Shown here one piece after another: positions 26,855 to 35,618 of a stretch of 64,000 nt of DNA. Origin of the DNA: CAYLJJ01 sp964384025 (lineage in GTDB: Bacteria > Myxococcota_A > Bradymonadia > UBA7976 > UBA1532); assembly GCA_964384025.1 (NCBI GenBank), contig CAYLJJ010000002.1:124001-188000 (forward strand). Reading direction: 5' to 3'. Position numbers and translations under genes: made by a program. The notes beneath the pieces are model-generated. The model worked only from the letters and a program-made list of their open reading frames with translations, had not been told where the DNA came from and did not search any database. The first letter of the stretch is position 1; each line of letters begins with the position of its first letter.

Positions 26855-29053
26855 TTAGCCAGGATCAGCGTCGATAAACTGATCGAGGCGCTTGAGCAGC
26901 TCAGCGCCAGCCTCAGGGTTTTTCTCTAAGAGGTTCCTCTTCTCAGCGGGATCCTCTTTGACGTTAAACACCTCGGTGACATTGGCGCTGAGCTGTCGGA
27001 TCACCTTGTAATCTCCTGAGAGGAGCCCAACGGTGTGCTTCTCCCAGTGAGGATAGGGCAGGTTCTCCATAAAGATCAGACGATCTTCAGCAGGAGGAGT
27101 TCCCATGCCATGGAGGAGCGCATCAAAGCTCTGCCCCATCGCCTGAGGAGCCTTGAGTCCGGTCAACGCGGTGAGGGTGGGCAAGAGGTCGATGAGGGCG
27201 ATGGGCTGCTTGATGCGCTTGGGCTCAGCTCCCGGCATACGGATCAGCAGAGGGACACGGATCTCTTCATCGTAGAGGTTGCGACCGTGAAAATGGACCC
27301 GATGCTCTTTAAAAGCCTCGCCATGATCGGAGAAGAGCATAACGATGGTGTTTTCATAGAGCTTTTGCTCCTCTAGAGCATCAAAGACCTTCTGAAGGTG
27401 GTGATCTACATAAGCAATCTCACTGTCATATTTGTCCATCAGCTTCTTGCCAAAGAGCTTCACCCGTCTGTGGTTCATATAGCGGCTATGTGGGTCAAAG
27501 AAATGGACAAAGAGCAGGAAGGGGGCCTCCTCTTTCCCAAGAGCCTCAAGGCGCTTGACTGCTCGAGGGGCCAGGAGTTGAGCTGTTGTCTGGGTGTTGC
27601 TCTCCTTGATGGAGAGGAAGCCCCGGTTGTCCCAATGATCGACCCCCTGCTTGATGCCTCGAGCCTTCTCCCAATACCAATGAGCGCTCACCACCTCGGT
27701 GCGCCACCCCCCCGCTTGGAAGATCTCAAAGAGCGTCTCATTCTCCGGTCGGATACCGCCAAAGCGAGCAAAGCGCTTCCTCCACTTGACACGCGAGGGG
27801 TAGCGTCCTGTGAATATCGAGGGGAAGGAGCGAGGGGTGTTGGGGGCCTGGGCATAGACTCGCTCAAAAACCAGGGCATCTTGAGCCCAGCGGGCGATGT
27901 TGGGGCTGGTCTCACGCTCATAGCCATAGAGCCCCATATGATCTGGGCGCACCGTGTCGATCACGAGCATCAAGATGTTGAAACGCTTGGGCTCCCAGCG
28001 CGGTGGGGCAATCGCAGCGGCCTCTGGCGCTGGTGCCTTCAGCGCTGGCGTTGGGGGGGGTGGCTCCTTGGGAGCATCACCTCCTCGGCAGTTGTCATCT
28101 ATACCGTTGCCAGGGATCTCCCGTGCCTGGGGGTGGATCTCAGGGTTCTCATCGTCACAATCTCCCCCTGAGAGCCGCGTGGAGAAGCCATCACCATCGC
28201 CATCCAGAAGCTTGCGCCCCATCTCCAGGGCCAAACGCCCCAAGTGAGCTTTGAGAGGCATGATCTGCATCGCCACCGGTGAGCTTTCAAAGCGCAGCAC
28301 TGCCCAAGTAGCGCTCCCAAGGGTGATGATGAGCAGCAGCAGGGTTACAGGCCAGCGCCCAAAGAAGCCCCGCGCTACGAGCAGGAGCAACAGGCTCAAC
28401 GAGAGCCCCATCAAGGCAGCAAAGTAGGGCTCTAGACGGTAGGCGCCCAGATCCAGGGCGAAGATCTTAAGAGCTACGAACACGCCCAAGGAGAGCAGCG
28501 CCAGGAGGGGGTAAGCGGGGAGAGGCAGGAGCAGGCGCCCTGAGGGAGCCAAGCGCTTGAGCAGCCCTCGGCTCCCCAGATAGAGCGCGGGGTAGAAGAT
28601 CAGCCCTAAGCTCAGACCCGCCAGAGTTCCCAGGGCTACAAAGGGGCCGGTGAAGCTGGAGTTGGCGAAGCCATGCGCGATCTTGCCCGCCACAAAGGCT
28701 CCAGCCAGCACTGGGAGCAAACTCAAAGGTCCCGCGATCCAGATCGCCGCGCGCCGCTGCAAGGTAGCGGCGGAGATCTGAGCCTTGGGCCAGAGGGCGC
28801 TCTTGAGGCTCTGTCCTGGGCGAAAAAGCTTCACAAAGGGGGGCAGAAGCAGCGCGATGAGTAGAGCCAAGGGCAGGCTCAAGAGCCCGACCAACCCCAG
28901 CTGATGGATCAGGGCATGGAGGCCAGCGCTCAGGCTGGCTCCCTCCATTGCGCCCTGCGTCATCAACAGGAGCAGTTCAAGAGCTGCGATCAACAGAAAG
29001 GCGGCCAGGGTGGCGGCCAGAGCGGCGAGGGGCGTTGGGGATGTCTCTTTCAC
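26855..29053 (-). CDS. Membrane-anchored sulfatase-fold hydrolase/transferase with Thr nucleophile
   Basis: This is a 732-residue inner-membrane protein of the alkaline phosphatase superfamily. About seven hydrophobic helices span residues 8-255. A MopE/EF-hand-like acidic insert follows (about 284-325, DGDGDGFS, GGDCDDENPEIHP, GIDDNC), then a Pro/Ala linker, then the catalytic domain from 357. NILMLVIDTVRPDHMGLYGY supplies the first metal ligand Asp366. In APNTPRSFPSIFTGRYPS the position normally held by formylglycine Cys/Ser is Thr406. A late SDHGEAFKEH and HFHG supply the remaining ligands. The Thr makes a classical sulfatase unlikely and recalls phospho-group transferases such as LtaS- or EptA-type enzymes. 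The start is GTG without a clear ribosome site. It is divergent from a second sulfatase-fold gene. Confidence 0.85.
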   Translation of the reverse strand: MKETSPTPLAALAATLAAFLLIAALELLLLMTQGAMEGASLSAGLHALIHQLGLVGLLSLPLALLIALLLPPFVKLFRPGQSLKSALWPKAQISAATLQRRAAIWIAGPLSLLPVLAGAFVAGKIAHGFANSSFTGPFVALGTLAGLSLGLIFYPALYLGSRGLLKRLAPSGRLLLPLPAYPLLALLSLGVFVALKIFALDLGAYRLEPYFAALMGLSLSLLLLLVARGFFGRWPVTLLLLIITLGSATWAVLRFESSPVAMQIMPLKAHLGRLALEMGRKLLDGDGDGFSTRLSGGDCDDENPEIHPQAREIPGNGIDDNCRGGDAPKEPPPPTPALKAPAPEAAAIAPPRWEPKRFNILMLVIDTVRPDHMGLYGYERETSPNIARWAQDALVFERVYAQAPNTPRSFPSIFTGRYPSRVKWRKRFARFGGIRPENETLFEIFQAGGWRTEVVSAHWYWEKARGIKQGVDHWDNRGFLSIKESNTQTTAQLLAPRAVKRLEALGKEEAPFLLFVHFFDPHSRYMNHRRVKLFGKKLMDKYDSEIAYVDHHLQKVFDALEEQKLYENTIVMLFSDHGEAFKEHRVHFHGRNLYDEEIRVPLLIRMPGAEPKRIKQPIALIDLLPTLTALTGLKAPQAMGQSFDALLHGMGTPPAEDRLIFMENLPYPHWEKHTVGLLSGDYKVIRQLSANVTEVFNVKEDPAEKRNLLEKNPEAGAELLKRLDQFIDADPG

Positions 29054-29126
29054 GGGGCCGGGTTACATCGCCCAAGGGGAGCTGTCAATCCTTGATCCTG
29101 GCAGATTCTGAGGAGAGTATCACTCG

Positions 29127-31181
29127 ATGAATCTCCTGCTCCTCTCGCCGCTCCTGCTTCTCTCTCTCTGTTCCTGCAACACCAGAGCACCTGGAACGAT
29201 CATCGGTGGGGCAACGGACGCAGCCCCAAAATCTCAACTTAAGCTCTCTCCTGTGTCTGAGGTCTTCTTTGATCTGGTACAGAACAGCCAACGGGCCCAT
29301 GTGAGCCGCGAAGGGCCGATCTTGGCACCCCAAGCCCCTGGCTGGGAGCTGATCAGCCAGCTCTCAGAGCGTAGCCCCTGGGGGGATGCTCAAGAGATCA
29401 GCGGGCGTAGGGCGGTTTGGTTAAACAGCATCGGAGGCAGCCTTCACTTTCCGATCAGGCCTCAAGATGAAGGGCCCAGTTGGCTGGAGATGTGGCTGCG
29501 TCCCATCGCTAAGGGTCAGAGGGTCAGCCTCTTCCTAGATGAGGAGCCGCTGCGCACCATCAATGTTAAGCCCGGTTGGAACCGTTACCGCTTCCCGCTC
29601 AGCGCTCTGAGCATTGGAGAGCACAGCCTGCGCTTCTGGTTTCGATTCACCCGGTTTCGAGGAAAGCGGCGCAGCCCTGCAGCTCTCTCGGGGCTGCGTC
29701 TCCTCTCTGAAGAGAAGGTCCTTTCACTGCCTGAGACCTGGAGCGGTGAGCTGGAGTTGGGAGGAGAGCAGGCTTCGGCGCTCTTTGCAGGACCCCCTAT
29801 GAGCTGGAGCTACTTCTTTATGCTCCCTGAACAGGCCCGGTTCCTCACTCGGGCTGGAGTCCTAGAGGGCAACGCTGTGCAATTTCGCCTGCGTATCGAG
29901 CGCGATGGAGAGCCCTCGGTGATTCAGGAGTTGAGCCTTGGAGGAGGGAGCAGCTCAGAGATCGAGGTGGATCTCTCTCTCTACGGAGGGCAGCCTCTAC
30001 GTCTCTCTTTGGAGACTGAGGGGGCGCCCGGATCGATCAAGCGCGCCGCCTGGTTTGAGCCCCGGATCTTGATGCCAGGAGCGCCTCACTCGCTCCTGCC
30101 TCCGGCGCGCAACCTGCTCATCTGGGTTGTTGAGGGTCTGCGCGCAGATCGAGTGGGTTTGGGGCGGGGAGGAGATCGAGCAGCGACTCCCAACCTGGAT
30201 CTTATCGTCGCTGAAGGAGCTGCTGCGGTGGATGTCTGGAGCGGTGGAGCGGGGGCCGCTGATGGGCATCAACGTCTGCTGCGTTCGGGGAGCCTCTCTC
30301 TGGCCAAGCTGCTGAGCACAGCTGGGCGAACTACAGGTCTGCTCAACGCCGGTAAGGTCCCCACGGAGCTGGCTGAGGAGTTCACCAGCCATGTTGAGCT
30401 GGGTCGCGAGCCTCCCGACACCGCAGTGCTCCTTAAGGAGCTGGATGGATGGTTGGATGTCAGAAAGCGTCAACCCTTCTTCCTCTATATCGCCAGCGCC
30501 GATGTCAGCCCCTCCCGAGAGGCGCCCAAGGGCTATCAACGCCTCTATGAGCGGAGCCGACCAGAGCGGCTCCAGATGAGCCCCGAGGAGAAGCGACGAC
30601 GAGAATCCTTGGTGGCTTACGATGCCAAGGTGAGCGCTGCAGATTATTGGATCGCTCAGATGTTGGCGCTCTTACAGAAACATGAAGTGTTGGACAAAAC
30701 CGCCATCCTGATCACCAGCGCTGTGGGTCAGAAGCTGCTGGAGCCTGGGGGAGGTAGAGAGGGACACTCTCTCCTGGCCCCCTTGCTCTTGGTGCCTCTT
30801 GTGATCTGGCACCCTCAACTTAAGCAGGGACCTCGAGCTTTAGGCCGGGGAGGAGACTTAGCCGATGTGGCCGCCACCGCGCTCTCGCTCTTGGGGGTGG
30901 AGCGCCCTGAAGCTTGGGATGGGCGAGAGATGGCGACCGCTCTCTTTAACAGCCTGCCCCTCAAACCTCGGCCCAGCCACGCTCGCTTGGGCAACCATGT
31001 GGTCGCGCGCTTTGGGCACTGGCTCCTCCAGGGCCGGGGGAGCCGTGGGCCAAAGCTCTGGAACCTTGATGAAGATCCCAACGGAAAGCGGGAGCTGAGC
31101 GCCGATCATCCCATCGGTCTAAGGACCTTAAAAGACAGCATGAAAAATTATAGAGATCAGCCCTCAAGAGCTGCTTTTTAA
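29127..31181 (+). CDS. Sulfatase-fold lipoprotein, probable pseudoenzyme
   Basis: This 684-residue protein has a lipoprotein signal (MNLLLLSPLLLLSLCSC, lipid Cys15 or 17) and an AGGAG ribosome site. Residues of about 60-310 form one or two beta-sandwich domains. From about 330 a sulfatase-like domain is recognisable by NLLIWVVEGLRADRVGLG, a later FFLYIASADVSPSR, ILITSAVGQKLLEPGG, and GHSLLAPLLLVPLVIWHP. The usual catalytic residues are lost: the first Asp of the DTLRAD motif is Glu, there is no C/S/T-x-P-x-R nucleophile segment, and SDHG has become SAVG. It is therefore probably a catalytically dead binding partner. It is divergently transcribed, 73 bases away, from the active-looking homologue and may share its promoter region. 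Confidence 0.75.
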   Translation: MNLLLLSPLLLLSLCSCNTRAPGTIIGGATDAAPKSQLKLSPVSEVFFDLVQNSQRAHVSREGPILAPQAPGWELISQLSERSPWGDAQEISGRRAVWLNSIGGSLHFPIRPQDEGPSWLEMWLRPIAKGQRVSLFLDEEPLRTINVKPGWNRYRFPLSALSIGEHSLRFWFRFTRFRGKRRSPAALSGLRLLSEEKVLSLPETWSGELELGGEQASALFAGPPMSWSYFFMLPEQARFLTRAGVLEGNAVQFRLRIERDGEPSVIQELSLGGGSSSEIEVDLSLYGGQPLRLSLETEGAPGSIKRAAWFEPRILMPGAPHSLLPPARNLLIWVVEGLRADRVGLGRGGDRAATPNLDLIVAEGAAAVDVWSGGAGAADGHQRLLRSGSLSLAKLLSTAGRTTGLLNAGKVPTELAEEFTSHVELGREPPDTAVLLKELDGWLDVRKRQPFFLYIASADVSPSREAPKGYQRLYERSRPERLQMSPEEKRRRESLVAYDAKVSAADYWIAQMLALLQKHEVLDKTAILITSAVGQKLLEPGGGREGHSLLAPLLLVPLVIWHPQLKQGPRALGRGGDLADVAATALSLLGVERPEAWDGREMATALFNSLPLKPRPSHARLGNHVVARFGHWLLQGRGSRGPKLWNLDEDPNGKRELSADHPIGLRTLKDSMKNYRDQPSRAAF

Positions 31182-31221
31182 AAATACCAGCTTTTGGATG
31201 GAGTTTTGCTAAATTGCCTTT

Positions 31222-32832
31222 ATGAAACATCAGCCTCTTAAGCTTCTTCCACTGCTGCTTCTTTTTGCATGTCAAGAGTCAGAGAAAGCACCTCTTATGG
31301 AACGCAGCCAACTTCCTCTAGAAGCCTACTGCCAGGTTAGGGTTGAGGGTCAGGGAGAGCTGGAGATGGAAGAGGATTACATCCCTCATGTAATCACCTG
31401 TGAAAATGGGAACGCAGACTTTGAGGCCCTCAAGGCTCAGGCTGTCGCTGCTCGAAGCTATGCCTACTACAAACTCCGACATGGAGATGTCATCGCAGAT
31501 GGACAGTCTGATCAGGTCTATTCCTGTAGGCGAGATCCTGGAGAGGAGCATTTTCGCGCGGTTCGAGAGACTGCTGGGCAGGTGCTCATGTATCAGGATG
31601 TGGTCATCGCTGCCTTCTACGTGGCAGGGGCGATCCCTTCGACAGCGGACTGCGTTGCTCTTGATGGTGATCGAGATCCAACCGGAACAGAGCATTATGT
31701 TACTTATAACAGTGGGCTCAGAGGAGATGACTTAGTTCAAACTACGCTCGGTTGGGTCAATTCAGGAAACCTCGAAAACAGAGGCTGTCAGTCTCAAAAT
31801 GGGGCCCATTGTCTTGCACAGCATGGTTCAAGTTATGAAGAGATCCTGCGCTTCTATTATGGAGAAGATATCATTCTGGAACAGAGCGTGGGTGATTGCC
31901 TGGAGCCTATTGAGCCTCCGCCCAATTGCCAAGCGCTCCTCCAAGGTGAGCTGCTGATCGATGATGATGATCCCTGCTTCTCGCGCCATTGCAGCAGCGG
32001 GGACTGGTGGGATCCGGCGGAGGGCCTTGGCGGTCAGGCTTGGACCACAGGAGCGATCATCCGCGCAGAGCCGGTCTGTTATGGAGAATGGCGCTTTGAG
32101 GTAGAGCAAGCGGGACACTATCAGCTTGAGGTTTACCTTGAGGATCAACCCCGCCCCTTGAGTCATCAAGCTCCCTACACCATCCGACATGCAGGGCAGG
32201 AGGAGCTTCAACGCATCGATCAAGAGAGGGCCAGCGGCTGGACCTCGCTGGGCAGTTACCACTTTCAAGCGGGGGGAGGGCAGTGGGTTCGCCTGGGAGA
32301 CAACAGCGGTGAGGAGGATCTGCGCATCCTCTTTGACGCTCTACGGCTCCGCCCTGATGAGCCTGAGCGCCCTGACGCGGCGCGCCCCCCCCTCGATGCA
32401 CAGCTCCGCGATATGGGGCCACGCGATCTCCCTCCCCTCCCTCGCGATCAAAGGCCGCCTCGCTTTGATCAGGCTCCTCCACCCAGAGATCTTGGGTTAA
32501 GACCCCCTCAAGATCAAGGCCCTCAAAGAGATCTTAGACTCCAAGAGAGAGGCTTTAGAGATCTCCTCAGCTCCCATCCAGATCCCTGGCAACCCCCTGC
32601 CTCCTTAGATACAGGTTTATCTGCACGTCCAGATTTAAAAAATTCCGACCCCCAGGACTTTTCAGCGTTTGGAGAGCGTGGACTTCCTGGGCAGCGACCT
32701 CAGGAGCAGGTGCGACAGCGAGGAGAGGGCTGTCAGCAGGGAGGAAGCTTAAAGCTGCCTTTGGGGCCTTTCCTTATGCTTGGTGGGCTTCTACTGAGCA
32801 TGAGGAGAAGGCTCTCCTCTCAAAACCTTTGA
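31222..32832 (+). CDS. SpoIID/LytB-domain lipoprotein with golvesin-like domain and MYXO-CTERM tail
   Basis: The protein has 536 residues. The lipobox LLLFAC places the lipid on Cys17. Residues of about 33-220 match the SpoIID/LytB fold: EDYIPHVITCENG (possible catalytic Glu61), FEALKAQAVAARSYAYYKL (68-86), DGQSDQVYSC, then AVRETAGQVLMYQ and IAAFYVAGA. SpoIID proteins are lytic transglycosylases acting on peptidoglycan glycan strands. Residues of about 245-380 resemble the golvesin C-terminal carbohydrate-binding-like domain (LLIDDDDP, YQLEVYLEDQP, WVRLGDN, FDALRLRP). An Asp/Pro/Arg-rich linker follows. The protein ends with GCQQGG, a hydrophobic helix and MRRRL, a MYXO-CTERM-like sorting tail. 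Having both a lipobox and a sorting tail is unusual. No clear ribosome site precedes the ATG; the leader is AT-rich. Confidence 0.8.
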   Translation: MKHQPLKLLPLLLLFACQESEKAPLMERSQLPLEAYCQVRVEGQGELEMEEDYIPHVITCENGNADFEALKAQAVAARSYAYYKLRHGDVIADGQSDQVYSCRRDPGEEHFRAVRETAGQVLMYQDVVIAAFYVAGAIPSTADCVALDGDRDPTGTEHYVTYNSGLRGDDLVQTTLGWVNSGNLENRGCQSQNGAHCLAQHGSSYEEILRFYYGEDIILEQSVGDCLEPIEPPPNCQALLQGELLIDDDDPCFSRHCSSGDWWDPAEGLGGQAWTTGAIIRAEPVCYGEWRFEVEQAGHYQLEVYLEDQPRPLSHQAPYTIRHAGQEELQRIDQERASGWTSLGSYHFQAGGGQWVRLGDNSGEEDLRILFDALRLRPDEPERPDAARPPLDAQLRDMGPRDLPPLPRDQRPPRFDQAPPPRDLGLRPPQDQGPQRDLRLQERGFRDLLSSHPDPWQPPASLDTGLSARPDLKNSDPQDFSAFGERGLPGQRPQEQVRQRGEGCQQGGSLKLPLGPFLMLGGLLLSMRRRLSSQNL

Positions 32833-32914
32833 ACTGTTCCTGTATGTGTGCTTTTATATTTGAACGTCGAGAGCCTAAAAAGTCTACTAATCTATCAAAA
32901 TAAGGACACTCTTC

Positions 32915-33457
32915 ATGTCCATTGAACTTGAGATCTCACTTGATCGTCTGCGTGATCCTCAGACAGCAGAGGCGATGGCTCAGTTGGTACTCGCCCTGGG
33001 CGCCCAAGCACGAGCGGGGGTGACAAAGCCCAGCCCCAAGCCTCCTGTTTCAGCTCCTCAACGACTCCAAGATCAAGAACCCAACCCCACAGTATCAGCC
33101 GCAGCCCCCGCTCCAGTTCCCCGAAGATATCGAGTCAGTAAGCCTCGGAGAGAACGCACCGGTCCTTCACCCAAAGAGATCATGGCTTTGCCAAATGAGG
33201 AACGTTGGGCCGCCTATTTCACCACTCTCCCTGAACCCTCCCGGCGCTTCTTAGAGTTGTTGAAGGAGCAGGGCCGCCTCACGGTGGGAGAGGCGGTCGA
33301 AGCTCTTGAACTGAGCAGTCGTAAGGCGATGGGAGGGCTCACCGGGGCGATGGTACGTTGGGCACCTCGCTGTGGCGTGGTTCTACCCTTCCAACCCAGT
33401 GAAACAGAGTATGGGGAGCGTTGTTGGGTCTGGACTGGCAAACCTAAAGAAGCTTAA
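32915..33457 (+). CDS. Small protein with C-terminal winged-helix-like region, unknown function
   Basis: This 180-residue cytoplasmic protein has no signal peptide. Residues 1-30 are helical. Residues 35-85 are a Pro/Ala/Gln-rich, basic disordered linker. Residues of about 95-175 look like a compact helical domain: SRRFLELLKEQGRLTVGEAV then ELSSRKAMGGLTGAMVRWA and a beta hairpin ending in WVWTGKP, the pattern of a winged helix without an obvious family. AAGGA lies about eight bases before the ATG. The last 14 bases overlap the 3' end of the convergent amidase gene. It may be a DNA-binding or adaptor protein; confidence in function is low. Confidence 0.75.
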   Translation: MSIELEISLDRLRDPQTAEAMAQLVLALGAQARAGVTKPSPKPPVSAPQRLQDQEPNPTVSAAAPAPVPRRYRVSKPRRERTGPSPKEIMALPNEERWAAYFTTLPEPSRRFLELLKEQGRLTVGEAVEALELSSRKAMGGLTGAMVRWAPRCGVVLPFQPSETEYGERCWVWTGKPKEA

Positions 33458-34253
33458 TCTCTCCTGGCCCTAAGGTTTGTAGATGCGTGTAGAGTTCATC
33501 TCGTTTATCTGCCAGAAAAGAGAAGCGCTCACGAACCCTCTCCACCTCTCTACGCTCCAAGACCCCGCTGACGATCCCCTCCTGGGCTGAGACTGAGCTG
33601 CGCAGTTCTCCCAGAGGATCGATGAGCGCCGAGTCTCCGCTGTATTCGAGCCTGTCATCGCGGCCCACCCGGTTGACACCCAAGAGAAAAGCCTGATTTT
33701 CAATCGCTCGAGCTTGGAGCAGGGTAGACCAATGCCGCCTTCGAACCTTGGGCCAACTGGCGATAAGGATAAAGAGATCGGTTTGGGGAGCCATAAGCCG
33801 AAAAGGCTCAGGAAAGCGCAGGTCGTAACAGATGAGAGGGCAGATCCGCAGGCCCTTAAGCTCAAAGCGATTAAGCTGTGATCCCGACTGAAAGTGAAGC
33901 TGCTCCTTAGCCAGGGAAAAGGGGTGCATCTTGTTATAACGCAGCTGTACCTCTCCCCGAGGATCTAAGAGGATGAGTTGGTTTTCAGGGCGGCCCTCAC
34001 CGGGCCAAGCCAAGCCCGCCAGGATCCAACGCTCTAGGCATTGAGCTTGAGTTGAGAGCCAAGCCTGTACATGGGGACCATAAGCCGCCATCGCCTCTGC
34101 GCGCATAGAGAAACCGGTAGCAAACATCTCAGGGAGGACCAACAGCTCTGCGCCCTGAGCCGCTGCCTGTTTGAGCAGCTCTCCACAGCGCAGCAAATTC
34201 TCCTCAGGCTTCTCCCACTCGATGTTCAGCTGAATCCCTGCGATCTTTAACAT
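33444..34253 (-). CDS. Nitrilase-superfamily amidase (omega-amidase/YafV-like)
   Basis: This 269-residue carbon-nitrogen hydrolase has the Glu-Lys-Cys triad: LPEMFATGFSM (Glu42), LRYNKMHPFS (Lys108) and PLICYDLRFPE (Cys142), numbering from the ATG. The order and spacing match YafV/Nit2-like omega-amidases, which deaminate alpha-ketoglutaramate or alpha-ketosuccinamate in the methionine-salvage and glutamine transaminase pathways. It is cytoplasmic. The TTG one codon upstream is possible but the ATG is preferred. It is convergent with the winged-helix gene (14-base overlap) and divergent from apeB. Confidence 0.9.
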   Translation of the reverse strand: MLKIAGIQLNIEWEKPEENLLRCGELLKQAAAQGAELLVLPEMFATGFSMRAEAMAAYGPHVQAWLSTQAQCLERWILAGLAWPGEGRPENQLILLDPRGEVQLRYNKMHPFSLAKEQLHFQSGSQLNRFELKGLRICPLICYDLRFPEPFRLMAPQTDLFILIASWPKVRRRHWSTLLQARAIENQAFLLGVNRVGRDDRLEYSGDSALIDPLGELRSSVSAQEGIVSGVLERREVERVRERFSFLADKRDELYTHLQTLGPGEIKLL

Positions 34254-34337
34254 CAACTCTCAACTTTAGACTCTCTTGGTGTTGCAATCTCTCAGCACGC
34301 TACAGGAAGATCAAGCAGGAAGAGTTTAGGAGAGCAG

Positions 34338-35618
34338 ATGAACAGAGAGCCTCAAACCCTGGCCGAGGAGCTACAGCGCTTCTTGGACAACAGTCCCAGC
34401 CCCTACCACCTCGTGGATGGCGCGATTCAGCGCCTGAAGGCCCTGGGATTTCAAGCCCTGAGTGAGGGAGATGCTTGGTCTACAGAGCCGGGAGGTGCCT
34501 ACTACATCAATCGAGGAGGCAGCGCCCTGTTGGCTTTTCGCGCAGGAGAACAACCGGCAGCTGAGACAGGCTTTCGCCTCATCGGAGCGCATACAGACTC
34601 TCCCAGTCTGCGCCTCAAGCCCAAGTTGGCCAAGAGTGCGCATGGTTGTTTGCTCTTTGATGTGGAGCCTTATGGGGGTCTGCTCCTGGCCACCTGGGCA
34701 GATCGGGATCTTGGGCTCGCGGGGCGAGTCTTTCTCAGGGGAGAGGAGAGGCCAAGGCTCCTTCAGCTCGCCCGCCCTCTCTGTCGCATCCCCAATCTAG
34801 CGATTCACCTGAACCGTGGGGTCAATGATAAGGGCCTGATCCTCAACAAACACTCTCAGATGGCCCCTGTGTTGGGGATCGATCCGGGTGGAGAGCCCAC
34901 CGAGCTGGTCCTGGAGCTGCTCGCTGAGCAGTTAAAGGTTGCCTCGGAGGAGATCATCGGCCATGAACTCAACCTGATCGATGTTCAAGGCGCTTCTTTG
35001 GGCGGGCTCAAGGGGGAGTTTCTTCAGGCAGCCAACCTGGATGATCAGGCGATGTGTTTCGCGGCGCTTGAGGCTCTGCGCTCCTCTAACCCCTGCCCCT
35101 GGTGGCGTGGAATCGCCCTCTTTGATCATGAGGAGTGTGGCAGTCGCAGCGTTCAGGGGGCTGAGGGGACTCTCCTAAAGAGCGCCCTTAAGCGCCTCAG
35201 CGGGGGAGAGGAGCTTTACTACCGAGCCGCAGCCAAGAGCTTTCAAATCAGCGCTGATATGGCTCATGGGCTCCACCCCAACTACGGGGATATGCATGAT
35301 GGCCGTCACCTGCCCCGGATGAACGAAGGTCCGGTGATCAAGAGCAACTGCAACCAGCGCTATGCTACCAGCGGCGCTACCGCTGCGCGCTTTCGAAGGA
35401 TCTGTGAAGCTGCTGAGATCCCCTATCAGGAGTTTGTCAACCGCGCCGATCTCCCTTGTGGCTCCACCATCGGCGCCATCGCCTCTGCTGGCCTGGGTAT
35501 CGACACTGTAGATGTGGGCAACGCGATGTGGGCGATGCACTCCCTCAGGGAGACTGTAGGGGTTCAAGATCTCAGCTTGATGCAGGCCGCGATGGATCAC
35601 TTTTTCTTGGAGCGATGA
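34338..35618 (+). CDS. apeB: M18 family aminopeptidase
   Basis: This 426-residue cytoplasmic metallopeptidase removes N-terminal residues, typically acidic or neutral ones, from peptides. Zinc-site motifs of the family are present: LIGAHTDSPSLRLKP (His85, Asp87), FDHEECGSRSVQGAEGT in the middle, and ADMAHGLHPNYGDMHD with GPVIKSNCNQRYAT downstream. The C-terminal GSTIGAIASAGLGIDTVDVG and AMHSLRE supply the last ligand. GGAGAG precedes the ATG. The stop lies inside ATGATGA, overlapping the start of the extensin/M15-like lipoprotein, so the two are coupled. Confidence 0.95.
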   Translation: MNREPQTLAEELQRFLDNSPSPYHLVDGAIQRLKALGFQALSEGDAWSTEPGGAYYINRGGSALLAFRAGEQPAAETGFRLIGAHTDSPSLRLKPKLAKSAHGCLLFDVEPYGGLLLATWADRDLGLAGRVFLRGEERPRLLQLARPLCRIPNLAIHLNRGVNDKGLILNKHSQMAPVLGIDPGGEPTELVLELLAEQLKVASEEIIGHELNLIDVQGASLGGLKGEFLQAANLDDQAMCFAALEALRSSNPCPWWRGIALFDHEECGSRSVQGAEGTLLKSALKRLSGGEELYYRAAAKSFQISADMAHGLHPNYGDMHDGRHLPRMNEGPVIKSNCNQRYATSGATAARFRRICEAAEIPYQEFVNRADLPCGSTIGAIASAGLGIDTVDVGNAMWAMHSLRETVGVQDLSLMQAAMDHFFLER

